Positions 26,686 to 38,836 of a DNA stretch of 64,000 nucleotides are shown here, piece by piece; position 1 is the first letter of the stretch, and every line of letters begins with the position of its first letter. The notes below the pieces were generated by a model, which was given only the letters and a program-made list of their open reading frames with translations, did no database searches and was not told the DNA's origin. The DNA lies in NCBI RefSeq assembly GCF_027943255.1, contig NC_072893.1, forward strand, positions 59,118,001 through 59,182,000, written 5' to 3'. The stretch comes from Anastrepha obliqua (Eukaryota > Arthropoda > Insecta > Diptera > Tephritidae). The position numbers were made by a program, and so were the translations under genes.

Positions 26686-27444
26686 CCAACAATTTTTTTT
26701 CTTCATTTTATTTTTGCATTTCTTATTAATATAATATTTATTTGAAATTATAATTTTATACTCTGCTCTTATATTAACGTTTGCTATTTGTATTTCAATG
26801 AATTTCTTTACTCGTTTTTACTCCATTTAGTTAGTAGAATTATTTAACTCGTTTATTTGTGTAATCACTCCTTTAATGTTTTCGAATTTACTTTATTTAG
26901 TTAAAGAATTAATTTTATATTTTATAAAATGTTTTATGCATAAAATTCAAGCCGAATAAAACAAGCTTGCAACAGCCACCCAAAAACTACATACAACAAG
27001 CAAACACTTACAACTGGGATAACTGAGAAATTCGCAATAAATGAGTACACCACAATAGGAATATCGGTTTATTTTGAGTTTTAAAGAAGAAAACATACAT
27101 ATATGACAACAGACAATTTCACTAGAAGAACAGTAGTTGCAGAGCGAAAATAACTACCACTATCCCATTTAAGCATTGCTACCAAATTTAGATAAATTAT
27201 ATAGTACATATATGTATGTATATAGCGAAAAGATGCTAACCCAATATTTTGGCATAAACTAACAATTGGAAAACGGTAGGGATATGTATTAAATCGTTAT
27301 ACACTCATTGAAATAATTCATATAATATATGTATATATGTATATGATTTTATTAGGGTCTCGTTAGGTGCATAGGTATTGAATAAAATAGTTGGTATTCA
27401 TATTTGGTTTGTTTGAAGTGAGTGTACTGGTGGGGATTTAAATT

Positions 27445-27543
27445 GTCAACGACCATACCACGCTGAAAACATCGGTTCTCGTCCGATCACCGAAATTAAG
27501 CAGCGTCGGGCGCGGTTAGTACTTGGATGGGGGACCGCTTGGG
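27445..27543 (+). pseudogene. 5S rRNA copy 32, 3'-truncated
   Basis: Cut after nucleotide 99, the duplicate of copy 17. GGATTTAAATT flank, long spacer, 856 bp to the next copy. Confidence 0.87.
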
Positions 27544-28300
27544 GGACAATTTTTTTTCTTCATTTTATTTTTGCATTTCTTATTAATATAATATTTATTT
27601 GAAATTATAATTTTATACTCTGCTCTTATATTAACGTTTGCTATTTGTATTTCAATGAATTTCTTTACTCGTTTTTACTCCATTTAGTTAGTAGAATTAT
27701 TTAACTCGTTTATTTGTGTAATCACTCCTTTAATGTTTTCGAATTTACTTTATTTAGTTAAAGAATTAATTTTATATTTTATAAAATGTTTTATGCATAA
27801 AATTCAAGCCGAATAAAACAAGCTTGCAACAGCCACCCAAAAACTACATACAACAAGCAAACACTTACAACTGGGATAACTGAGAAATTCGCAATAAATG
27901 AGTACACCACAATAGGAATATCGGTTTATTTTGAGTTTTAAAGAAGAAAACATACATATATGACAACAGACAATTTCACTAGAAGAACAGTAGTTACAGA
28001 GCGAAAATAACTACCACTATCCCATTTAAGCATTGCTACCAAATTTAGAAATATTATATAGTACATATATGTATGTATACAGCGAAAAGTTGCTAACCCA
28101 ATATTTTGGCATAAACTAACAATTGGAAACGGTAGGGATATGTATTAAATCGTTATACACTCATTGAAATAATTCATATAATATATGTATATATGTATAT
28201 GATTTTATTAGGGTCTCGTTAGGTGCATAGGTATTGAATAAAATAGTTGGTATTCATATTTGGTTTGTTTGAAGTGAGTGTACTGGTGGGGATTTAAATT

Positions 28301-28420
28301 GTCAACGACCATACCACGCTGAAAACATCGGTTCTCGTCCGATCACCGAAATTAAGCAGCGTCGGGCGCGGTTAGTACTTGGATGGGGGACCGCTTGGGA
28401 ACACCGCGTGTTGTTGACAT
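28301..28420 (+). rRNA. 5SrRNA: 5S ribosomal RNA, copy 33
   Basis: Canonical 120-nt gene. GGATTTAAATT flank, short spacer with CATTGAGTTAG, 848 bp to the next copy. Confidence 0.96.
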
Positions 28421-29148
28421 CCAACAATTTTTTTTCTTCATTTTATTTTTGCATTTCTTATTAATATAATATTTATTTGAAATTATAATATTTGTATTTC
28501 AATGAATTTCTTTACTCGTTTTTACTCCATTGAGTTAGTAGAATTATTTAACTCGTTTATTTATGTAATCACTCCTTTAATGTTTTCGAATTTACTTTAT
28601 TTAGTTAAAGAATTAATTTTATATTTTATAAAATGTTTTATGCATAAAATTCAAGCCGAATAAAACAAGCTTGCAACAGCCACCCAAAAACTACATACAA
28701 CAAGCAAACACTTACAACTGGGATAACTGAGAAATTCGCAATAAATGAGTACACCACAATAGGAATATCGGTTTATTTTGAGTTTTAAAGAAGAAAACAT
28801 ACATATATGACAACAGACAATTTCACTAGAAGAACAGTAGTTGCAGAGCGAAAATAACTACCACTATCCCATTTAAGCATTGCTACCAAATTTAGATAAA
28901 TTATATAGTACATATATGTATGTATATAGCGAAAAGATGCTAACCCAATATTTTGGCATAAACTAACAATTGGAAAACGGTAGGGATATGTATTAAATCG
29001 TTATACACTCATTGAAATAATTCATATAATATATGTATATATGCATATGATTTTATTAGGGTCTCGTTAGGTGCATAGGTATTGAATAAAATAGTTGGTA
29101 TTCATATTTGGTTTGTTTGAAGTGAGTGTACTGGTGGGGATTTAAATT

Positions 29149-29268
29149 GTCAACGACCATACCACGCTGAAAACATCGGTTCTCGTCCGATCACCGAAAT
29201 TAAGCAGCGTCGGGCGCGGTTAGTACTTGGATGGGGGACCGCTTGGGAACACCGCGTGTTGTTGACAT
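29149..29268 (+). rRNA. 5SrRNA: 5S ribosomal RNA, copy 34
   Basis: Canonical 120-nt gene. GGATTTAAATT flank, long spacer, 879 bp to the next copy. Confidence 0.96.
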
Positions 29269-30027
29269 CCAACAATTTTTTTTCTTCATTTTATTTTTGC
29301 ATTTCTTATTAATATAATATTTATTTGAAATTATAATTTTATACTCTGCTCTTATATTAACGTTTGCTATTTGTATTTCAATGAATTTCTTTACTCGTTT
29401 TTACTCCATTTAGTTAGTAGAATTATTTAACTCGTTTATTTGTGTAATCACTCCTTTAATGTTTTCGAATTTACTTTATTTAGTTAAAGAATTAATTTTA
29501 TATTTTATAAAATGTTTTATGCATAAAATTCAAGCCGAATAAAACAAGCTTGCAACAGCCACCCAAAAACTACATACAACAAGCAAACACTTACAACTGG
29601 GATAACTGAGAAATTCGCAATAAATGAGTACACCACAATAGGAATATCGGTTTATTTTGAGTTTTAAAGAAGAAAACATACATATATGACAACAGACAAT
29701 TTCACTAGAAGAACAGTAGTTGCAGAGCGAAAATAACTACCACTATCCCATTTAAGCATTGCTACCAAATTTAGATAAATTATATAGTACATATATGTAT
29801 GTATATAGCGAAAAGATGCTAACCCAATATTTTGGCATAAACTAACAATTGGAAAACGGTAGGGATATGTATTAAATCGTTATACACTCATTGAAATAAT
29901 TCATATAATATATGTATATATGTATATGATTTTATTAGGGTCTCGTTAGGTGCATAGGTATTGAATAAAATAGTTGGTATTCATATTTGGTTTGTTTGAA
30001 GTGAGTGTACTGGTGGGGATTTAAATT

Positions 30028-30126
30028 GTCAACGACCATACCACGCTGAAAACATCGGTTCTCGTCCGATCACCGAAATTAAGCAGCGTCGGGCGCGGTT
30101 AGTACTTGGATGGGGGACCGCTTGGG
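30028..30126 (+). pseudogene. 5S rRNA copy 35, 3'-truncated
   Basis: Cut after nucleotide 99, the duplicate of copy 20. GGATTTAAATT flank, long spacer, 858 bp to the next copy. Confidence 0.87.
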
Positions 30127-30885
30127 GGACAATTTTTTTTTCTTCATTTTATTTTTGCATTTCTTATTAATATAATATTTATTTGAAATTATAATTTTAT
30201 ACTCTGCTCTTATATTAACGTTTGCTATTTGTATTTCAATGAATTTCTTTACTCGTTTTTACTCCATTTAGTTAGTAGAATTATTTAACTCGTTTATTTG
30301 TGTAATCACTCCTTTAATGTTTTCGAATTTACTTTATTTAGTTAAAGAATTAATTTTATATTTTATAAAATGTTTTATGCATAAAATTCAAGCCGAATAA
30401 AACAAGCTTGCAACAGCCACCCAAAAACTACATACAACAAGCAAACACTTACAACTGGGATAACTGAGAAATTCGCAATAAATGAGTACACCACAATAGG
30501 AATATCGGTTTATTTTGAGTTTTAAAGAAGAAAACATACATATATGACAACAGACAATTTCACTAGAAGAACAGTAGTTGCAGAGCGAAAATAACTACCA
30601 CTATCCCATTTAAGCATTGCTACCAAATTTAGATAAATTATATAGTACATATATGTATGTATATAGCGAAAAGATGCTAACCCAATATTTTGGCATAAAC
30701 TAACAATTGGAAAACGGTAGGGATATGTATTAAATCGTTGTACACTCATTGAAATAATTCATATAATATATGTATATATGTATATGATTTTATTAGGGTC
30801 TCGTTAGGTGCATAGGTATTGAATAAAATAGTTGGTATTCATATTTGGTTTGTTTGAAGTGAGTGTACTGGTGGGGATTTAAATT

Positions 30886-31005
30886 GTCAACGACCATACC
30901 ACGCTGAAAACATCGGTTCTCGTCCGATCACCGAAATTAAGCAGCGTCGGGCGCGGTTAGTACTTGGATGGGGGACCGCTTGGGAACACCGCGTGTTGTT
31001 GACAT
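30886..31005 (+). rRNA. 5SrRNA: 5S ribosomal RNA, copy 36
   Basis: Canonical 120-nt gene. This is the block partner of copy 21 but without the 7-bp duplication. GGATTTAAATT flank, short spacer, 857 bp to the next copy. Confidence 0.96.
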
Positions 31006-31742
31006 CCAACAATTTTTTTTCTTCATTTTATTTTTGCATTTCTTATTAATATAATATTTATTTGAAATTATAATATTTGTATTTCAATGAATTTCTTTAC
31101 TCGTTTTTACTCCATTTAGTTAGTAGAATTATTTAACTCGTTTATTTGTGTAATCACTCCTTTAATGTTTTCGAATTTACTTTATTTAGTTAAAGAATTA
31201 ATTTTATATTTTATAAAATGTTTTATGCATAAAATTCAAGCCGAATAAAACAAGCTTGCAACAGCCACCCAAAAACTACATACAACAAGCAAACACTTAC
31301 AACTGGGATAACTGAGAAATTCGCAATAAATGAGTACACCACAATAGGAATATCGGTTTATTTTGAGTTTTAAAGAAGAAAACATACATATATGACAACA
31401 GACAATTTCACTAGAAGAACAGTAGTTGCAGAGCGAAAATAACTACCACTATCCCATTTAAGCATTGCTACCAAATTTAGATAAATTATATAGTACATAT
31501 ATGTATGTATATGTATGTATATAGCGAAAAGATGCTAACCCAATATTTTGGCATAAACTAACAATTGGAAAACGGTAGGGATATGTATTAAATCGTTATA
31601 CACTCATTGAAATAATTCATATAATATATGTATGTATATGAATTTATTAGGGTCTCGTTAGGTGCATAGTAGGTATTGAATAAAATAGTTGGTATTCATA
31701 TTTGGTTTGTTTGAAGTGAGTGTACTGGTGGAGATATAAATT

Positions 31743-31862
31743 GTCAACGACCATACCACGCTGAAAACATCGGTTCTCGTCCGATCACCGAAATTAAGCA
31801 GCGTCGGGCGCGGTTAGTACTTGGATGGGGGACCGCTTGGGAACACCGCGTGTTGTTGACAT
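31743..31862 (+). rRNA. 5SrRNA: 5S ribosomal RNA, copy 37
   Basis: Canonical 120-nt gene. GATATAAATT flank, short spacer, 847 bp to the next copy. Confidence 0.96.
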
Positions 31863-32589
31863 CCAACAATTTTTTTTCTTCATTTTATTTTTGCATTTCT
31901 TATTAATATAATATTTATTTGAAATTATAATATTTGTATTTCAATGAATTTCTTTACTCGTTTTTACTCCATTTAGTTAGTAGAATTATTTAACTCGTTT
32001 ATTTGTGTAATCACTCCTTTAATGTTTTCGAGTTTACTTTATTTAGTTAAAGAATTAATTTTATATTTTATAGAATGTTTTATGCGAAAATTCAAGCCGA
32101 ATAAAACAAGCTTGCAACAGCCACCCAAAAACTACATACAACAAGCAAACACTTACAACTGGGATAACTGAGAAATTCGCAATAAATGAGTACACCACAA
32201 TAGGAATATCGGTTTATTTTGAGTTTTAAAGAAGAAAACATACATATATGACAACAGACAATTTCACTAGAAGAACAGTAGTTGCAGAGCGAAAATAACT
32301 ACCACTATCCCATTTAAGCATTGCTACCAAATTTAGATAAATTATATAGTACATATATGTATGTATATAGCGAAAAGATGCTAACCCAATATTTTGGCAT
32401 AAACTAACAATTGGAAAACGGTAGGGATATGTATTAAATCGTTATACACTCATTGAAATAATTCATATAATATATGTATATATGTATATGATTTTATTAG
32501 GGTCTCGTTAGGTGCATAGGTATTGAATAAAATAGTTGGTATTCATATTTGGTTTGTTTGAAGTGAGTGTACTGGTGGGGATTTAAATT

Positions 32590-32688
32590 GTCAACGACCA
32601 TACCACGCTGAAAACATCGGTTCTCGTCCGATCACCGAAATTAAGCAGCGTCGGGCGCGGTTAGTACTTGGATGGGGGACCGCTTGGG
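32590..32688 (+). pseudogene. 5S rRNA copy 38, 3'-truncated
   Basis: Cut after nucleotide 99, the last gene of block copy 2. GGATTTAAATT flank. Its long spacer holds the block's right breakpoint. 857 bp to the next copy. Confidence 0.87.
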
Positions 32689-33446
32689 GGACAATTTTTT
32701 TTTCTTCATTTTATTTTTGCATTTCTTATTAATATAATATTTATTTGAAATTATAATTTTATACTCTGCTCTTATATTAACGTTTGCTATTTGTATTTCA
32801 ATGAATTTCTTTACTCGTTTTTACTCCATTTAGTTAGTAGAATTATTTAACTCGTTTATTTGTGTAATCACTCCTTTAATGTTTTCGAATTTACTTTATT
32901 TAGTTAAAGAATTAATTTTATATTTTATAAAATGTTTTATGCATAAAATTCAAGCCGAATAAAACAAGCTTGCAACAGCCACCCAAAAACTACATACAAC
33001 AAGCAAACACTTACAACTGGGATAACTGAGAAATTCGCAATAAATGAGTACACCACAATAGGAATATCGGTTTATTTTGAGTTTTAAAGAAGAAAACATA
33101 CATATATGACAACAGACAATTTCACTAGAAGAACAGTAGTTGCAGAGCGAAAATAACTACCACTATCCCATTTAAGCATTGCTACCAAATTTAGATAAAT
33201 TATATAGTACATATATGTATGTATATAGCGAAAAGATGCTAACCCAATATTTTGGCATAAACTAACAATTGGAAAACGGTAGGGATATGTATTAAATCGT
33301 TATACACTCATTGAAATAATTCATATAATATATGTATGTATATGAATTTATTAGGGTCTCGTTAGGTGCATAGTAGGTATTGAATAAAATAGTTGGTATT
33401 CATATTTGGTTTGTTTGAAGTGAGTGTACTGGTGGAGATATAAATT

Positions 33447-33573
33447 GTCAACGACCATACCACGCTGAAAACATCGGTTCTCGTCCGATCACCGAAATTA
33501 AGCAGCGTCGGGCGTCGGGCGCGGTTAGTACTTGGATGGGGGACCGCTTGGGAACACCGCGTGTTGTTGACAT
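33447..33573 (+). rRNA. 5SrRNA: 5S rRNA copy 39, with 7-bp internal duplication
   Basis: 127-nt gene with GTCGGGC twice and a complete 3' end. GATATAAATT flank, short spacer, 855 bp to the next copy. Confidence 0.85.
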
Positions 33574-34301
33574 CCAACAATTTTTTTTCTTCATTTTATT
33601 TTTGCATTTCTTATTAATATAATATTTATTTGAAATTATAATATTTGTATTTCAATGAATTTCTTTACTCGTTTTTACTCCATTTAGTTAGTAGAATTAT
33701 TTAACTCGTTTATTTATGTAATCACTCCTTTAATGTTTTCGAATTTACTTTATTTAGTTAAAGAATTAATTTTATATTTTATAAAATGTTTTATGCATAA
33801 AATTCAAGCCGAATAAAACAAGCTTGCAACAGCCACCCAAAAACTACATACAACAAGCAAACACTTACAACTGGGATAACTGAGAAATTCGCAATAAATG
33901 AGTACACCACAATAGGAATATCGGTTTATTTTGAGTTTTAAAGAAGAAAACATACATATATGACAACAGACAATTTCACTAGAAGAACAGTAGTTGCAGA
34001 GCGAAAATAACTACCACTATCCCATTTAAGCATTGCTACCAAATTTAGATAAATTATATAGTACATATATGTATGTATATAGCGAAAAGATGCTAACCCA
34101 ATATTTTGGCATAAACTAACAATTGGAAAACGGTAGGGATATGTATTAAATCGTTATACACTCATTGAAATAATTCATATAATATATGTATATATGCATA
34201 TGATTTTATTAGGGTCTCGTTAGGTGCATAGGTATTGAATAAAATAGTTGGTATTCATATTTGGTTTGTTTGAAGTGAGTGTACTGGTGGGGATTTAAAT
34301 T

Positions 34302-34421
34302 GTCAACGACCATACCACGCTGAAAACATCGGTTCTCGTCCGATCACCGAAATTAAGCAGCGTCGGGCGCGGTTAGTACTTGGATGGGGGACCGCTTGGG
34401 AACACCGCGTGTTGTTGACAT
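34302..34421 (+). rRNA. 5SrRNA: 5S ribosomal RNA, copy 40
   Basis: Canonical 120-nt gene. GGATTTAAATT flank, long spacer, 878 bp to the next copy. Confidence 0.96.
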
Positions 34422-35179
34422 CCAACAATTTTTTTTCTTCATTTTATTTTTGCATTTCTTATTAATATAATATTTATTTGAAATTATAATTTTATACTCT
34501 GCTCTTATATTAACGTTTGCTATTTGTATTTCAATGAATTTCTTTACTCGTTTTTACTCCATTTAGTTAGTAGAATTATTTAACTCGTTTATTTGTGTAA
34601 TCACTCCTTTAATGTTTTCGAATTTACTTTATTTAGTTAAAGAATTAATTTTATATTTTATAAAATGTTTTATGCATAAAATTCAAGCCGAATAAAACAA
34701 GCTTGCAACAGCCACCCAAAAACTACATACAACAAGCAAACACTTACAACTGGGATAACTGAGAAATTCGCAATAAATGAGTACACCACAATAGGAATAT
34801 CGGTTTATTTTGAGTTTTAAAGAAGAAAACATACATATATGACAACAGACAATTTCACTAGAAGAACAGTAGTTGCAGAGCGAAAATAACTACCACTATC
34901 CCATTTAAGCATTGCTACCAAATTTAGATAAATTATATAGTACATATATGTATGTATATAGCGAAAAGATGCTAACCCAATATTTTGGCATAAACTAACA
35001 ATTGGAAAACGGTAGGGATATGTATTAAATCGTTATACACTCATTGAAATAATTCATATAATATATGTATGTATATGAATTTATTAGGGTCTCGTTAGGT
35101 GCATAGTAGGTATTGAATAAAATAGTTGGTATTCATATTTGGTTTGTTTGAAGTGAGTGTACTGGTGGAGATATAAATT

Positions 35180-35300
35180 GTCAACGACCATACCACGCTG
35201 AAAACATCGGTTCTCGTCCGATCACCGAAATTAAGCAGCGTCGGGCGCGGTTAGTACTTGGATGGGGGACCGCTTGGGAACACCCGCGTGTTGTTGACAT
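35180..35300 (+). rRNA. 5SrRNA: 5S rRNA copy 41, one extra C
   Basis: 121 nt: GGGAACACCCGCG replaces GGGAACACCGCG near the 3' end. The extra base lies outside the internal promoter. It could be a real variant or a sequencing error. GATATAAATT flank, short spacer, 848 bp to the next copy. Confidence 0.92.
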
Positions 35301-36027
35301 CCAACAATTTTTTTTCTTCATTTTATTTTTGCATTTCTTATTAATATAATATTTATTTGAAATTATAATATTTGTATTTCAATGAATTTCTTTACTCGTT
35401 TTTACTCCATTTAGTTAGTAGAATTATTTAACTCGTTTATTTGTGTAATCACTCCTTTAATGTTTTCGAGTTTACTTTATTTAGTTAAAGAATTAATTTT
35501 ATATTTTATAGAATGTTTTATGCGAAAATTCAAGCCGAATAAAACAAGCTTGCAACAGCCACCCAAAAACTACATACAACAAGCAAACACTTACAACTGG
35601 GATAACTGAGAAATTCGCAATAAATGAGTACACCACAATAGGAATATCGGTTTATTTTGAGTTTTAAAGAAGAAAACATACATATATGACAACAGACAAT
35701 TTCACTAGAAGAACAGTAGTTGCAGAGCGAAAATAACTACCACTATCCCATTTAAGCATTGCTACCAAATTTAGATAAATTATATAGTACATATATGTAT
35801 GTATATAGCGAAAAGATGCTAACCCAATATTTTGGCATAAACTAACAATTGGAAAACGGTAGGGATATGTATTAAATCGTTATACACTCATTGAAATAAT
35901 TCATATAATATATGTATATATGTATATGATTTTATTAGGGTCTCGTTAGGTGCATAGGTATTGAATAAAATAGTTGGTATTCATATTTGGTTTGTTTGAA
36001 GTGAGTGTACTGGTGGGGATTTAAATT

Positions 36028-36126
36028 GTCAACGACCATACCACGCTGAAAACATCGGTTCTCGTCCGATCACCGAAATTAAGCAGCGTCGGGCGCGGTT
36101 AGTACTTGGATGGGGGACCGCTTGGG
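36028..36126 (+). pseudogene. 5S rRNA copy 42, 3'-truncated
   Basis: Cut after nucleotide 99, same junction. GGATTTAAATT flank, long spacer, 857 bp to the next copy. Confidence 0.87.
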
Positions 36127-36884
36127 GGACAATTTTTTTTTCTTCATTTTATTTTTGCATTTCTTATTAATATAATATTTATTTGAAATTATAATTTTAT
36201 ACTCTGCTCTTATATTAACGTTTGCTATTTGTATTTCAATGAATTTCTTTACTCGTTTTTACTCCATTTAGTTAGTAGAATTATTTAACTCGTTTATTTG
36301 TGTAATCACTCCTTTAATGTTTTCGAATTTACTTTATTTAGTTAAAGAATTAATTTTATATTTTATAAAATGTTTTATGCATAAAATTCAAGCCGAATAA
36401 AACAAGCTTGCAACAGCCACCCAAAAACTACATACAACAAGCAAACACTTACAACTGGGATAACTGAGAAATTCGCAATAAATGAGTACACCACAATAGG
36501 AATATCGGTTTATTTTGAGTTTTAAAGAAGAAAACATACATATATGACAACAGACAATTTCACTAGAAGAACAGTAGTTGCAGAGCGAAAATAACTACCA
36601 CTATCCCATTTAAGCATTGCTACCAAATTTAGATAAATTATATAGTACATATATGTATGTATATAGCGAAAAGATGCTAACCCAATATTTTGGCATAAAC
36701 TAACAATTGGAAAACGGTAGGGATATGTATTAAATCGTTATACACTCATTGAAATAATTCATATAATATATGTATGTATATGAATTTATTAGGGTCTCGT
36801 TAGGTGCATAGTAGGTATTGAATAAAATAGTTGGTATTCATATTTGGTTTGTTTGAAGTGAGTGTACTGGTGGAGATATAAATT

Positions 36885-37007
36885 GTCAACGACCATACCA
36901 CGCTGAAAACATCGGTTCTCGTCCGATCACCGAAATTAAGCAGCGTCGGGCGCGGTTAGTACTTGGATGGGGGACCGCTTGGGAACACCGCGTGTTGTTG
37001 TTGACAT
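36885..37007 (+). rRNA. 5SrRNA: 5S rRNA copy 43, three extra bases at the 3' end
   Basis: 123 nt: the 3' strand of helix I reads GTGTTGTTGTTGACAT, with one additional GTT. The terminal pairing can still form with a bulge or a shift. GATATAAATT flank, short spacer, 851 bp to the next copy. Confidence 0.9.
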
Positions 37008-37735
37008 CCAACAATTTTTTTTCTTCATTTTATTTTTGCATTTCTTATTAATATAATATTTATTTGAAATTATAATATTTGTATTTCAATGAATTTCTTT
37101 ACTCGTTTTTACTCCATTTAGTTAGTAGAATTATTTAACTCGTTTATTTATGTAATCACTCCTTTAATGTTTTCGAATTTACTTTATTTAGTTAAAGAAT
37201 TAATTTTATATTTTATAAAATGTTTTATGCATAAAATTCAAGCCGAATAAAACAAGCTTGCAACAGCCACCCAAAAACTACATACAACAAGCAAACACTT
37301 ACAACTGGGATAACTGAGAAATTCGCAATAAATGAGTACACCACAATAGGAATATCGGTTTATTTTGAGTTTTAAAGAAGAAAACATACATATATGACAA
37401 CAGACAATTTCACTAGAAGAACAGTAGTTGCAGAGCGAAAATAACTACCACTATCCCATTTAAGCATTGCTACCAAATTTAGAAATATTATATAGTACAT
37501 ATATGTATGTATATAGCGAAAAGATGCTAACCCAATATTTTGGCATAAACTAACAATTGGAAAACGGTAGGGATATGTATTAAATCGTTATACACTCATT
37601 GAAATAATTCATATAATATATGTATATATGTATATGATTTTATTTGGGTCTCGTTAGGTGCATAGGTATTGAATAAAATAGTTGGTATTCATATTTGGTT
37701 TGTTTGAAGTGAGTGTACTGGTGGGGATTTAAATT

Positions 37736-37855
37736 GTCAACGACCATACCACGCTGAAAACATCGGTTCTCGTCCGATCACCGAAATTAAGCAGCGTCGG
37801 GCGCGGTTAGTACTTGGATGGGGGACCGCTTGGGAACACCGCGTGTTGTTGACAT
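37736..37855 (+). rRNA. 5SrRNA: 5S ribosomal RNA, copy 44
   Basis: Canonical 120-nt gene. GGATTTAAATT flank. Its short spacer is interrupted by the Tc3-like transposon, so the next gene is 2470 bp away rather than about 845. Confidence 0.96.
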
Positions 37856-38468
37856 CCAACAATTTTTTTTTCTTCATTTTATTTTTGCATTTCTTATTAA
37901 TATAATATTTATTTGAAATTATAATATTTGTATTTCAATGAATTTCTTTACTCGTTTTTACTCCATTTAGTTAGTAGAATTATTTAACTCGTTTATTTAT
38001 GTAATCAGTCCTTTAATGTTTTCGAATTTACTTTATTTAGTTAAAGAATTAATTTTATATTTTATAAAATGTTTTATGCATAAAATTCAAGCCGAATAAA
38101 ACAAGCTTGCAACAGCCACCCAAAAACTACATACAACAAGCAAACACTTACAACTGGGATAACTGAGAAATTCGCAATAAATGAGTACACCACAATAGGA
38201 ATATCGGTTTATTTTGAGTTTTAAAGAAGAAAACATACATATATGACAACAGACAATTTCACTAGAAGAACAGTAGTTGCAGAGCGAAAATAACTACCAC
38301 TATCCCATTTAAGCATTGCTACCAAATTTAGAAATATTATATAGTACATATATGTATTAGCGAAAAGATGCTAACCCAATATTTTGGCATAAACTAACAA
38401 TTGGAAAACGGTAGGGATATGTATTAAATCGTTATACACTCATTGAAATAATTCATATAATATATGTA

Positions 38469-38493
38469 CCTAATGGAAATAAGTATATGTGCA
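38469..38493 (+). repeat. Tc3-like element, left outer terminal repeat
   Basis: Starts CCTAATGGAAATAAGTATAT and matches the reverse complement of 40069-40093 except for A versus C at its fifth base. Confidence 0.93.
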
Positions 38494-38660
38494 CAAATTT
38501 TTTTTTCTGTATCTCTACTAAAATTAACGGTACATTTATTTTTTATTTATTTTTGGTATACACAATTGAGCCTACTGCAAGAATATTACTGTAAAATTCT
38601 TCTTCGTCACCATTCGCGGTACCGTTATCATAGTTTTGTGTGTCATCATAGCACACTTCA

Positions 38661-38681
38661 TAGGAAATAAGTATATGTGCA
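38661..38681 (+). repeat. Tc3-like element, left inner repeat
   Basis: TAGGAAATAAGTATATGTGC plus A repeats the outer end in the same orientation, 192 bp inward. By analogy with Tc3 it is a second transposase-binding site. Confidence 0.85.
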
Positions 38682-38836
38682 ATATGACATTAGTGGGTAT
38701 TTGGCAGCGATCGCGATCACATTAAAATATTTTGGCAATTCTTTTTAATTTTTTTTTAATTATTAATCACGTAAGTAATTAATTAAAAGCGTGAGCAATT
38801 AGAAATTGTCATATTGTTGTTGAATTGAACTGTAGA

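Larger units (their letters stand above)
20291..33203 (+). repeat. Copy 2 of the 12.92-kb 5S block
   Basis: Directly follows copy 1 in the same orientation. The only difference I found while comparing the copies is that the 5S gene at 30886 lacks the 7-bp duplication present at 17966. The right breakpoint lies between 33204 and 33301, where ATCGTTGTACAC in copy 1 is matched by ATCGTTATACAC. Unequal crossing over between spacers is the simplest origin. An assembly duplication is the alternative. Confidence 0.85.
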
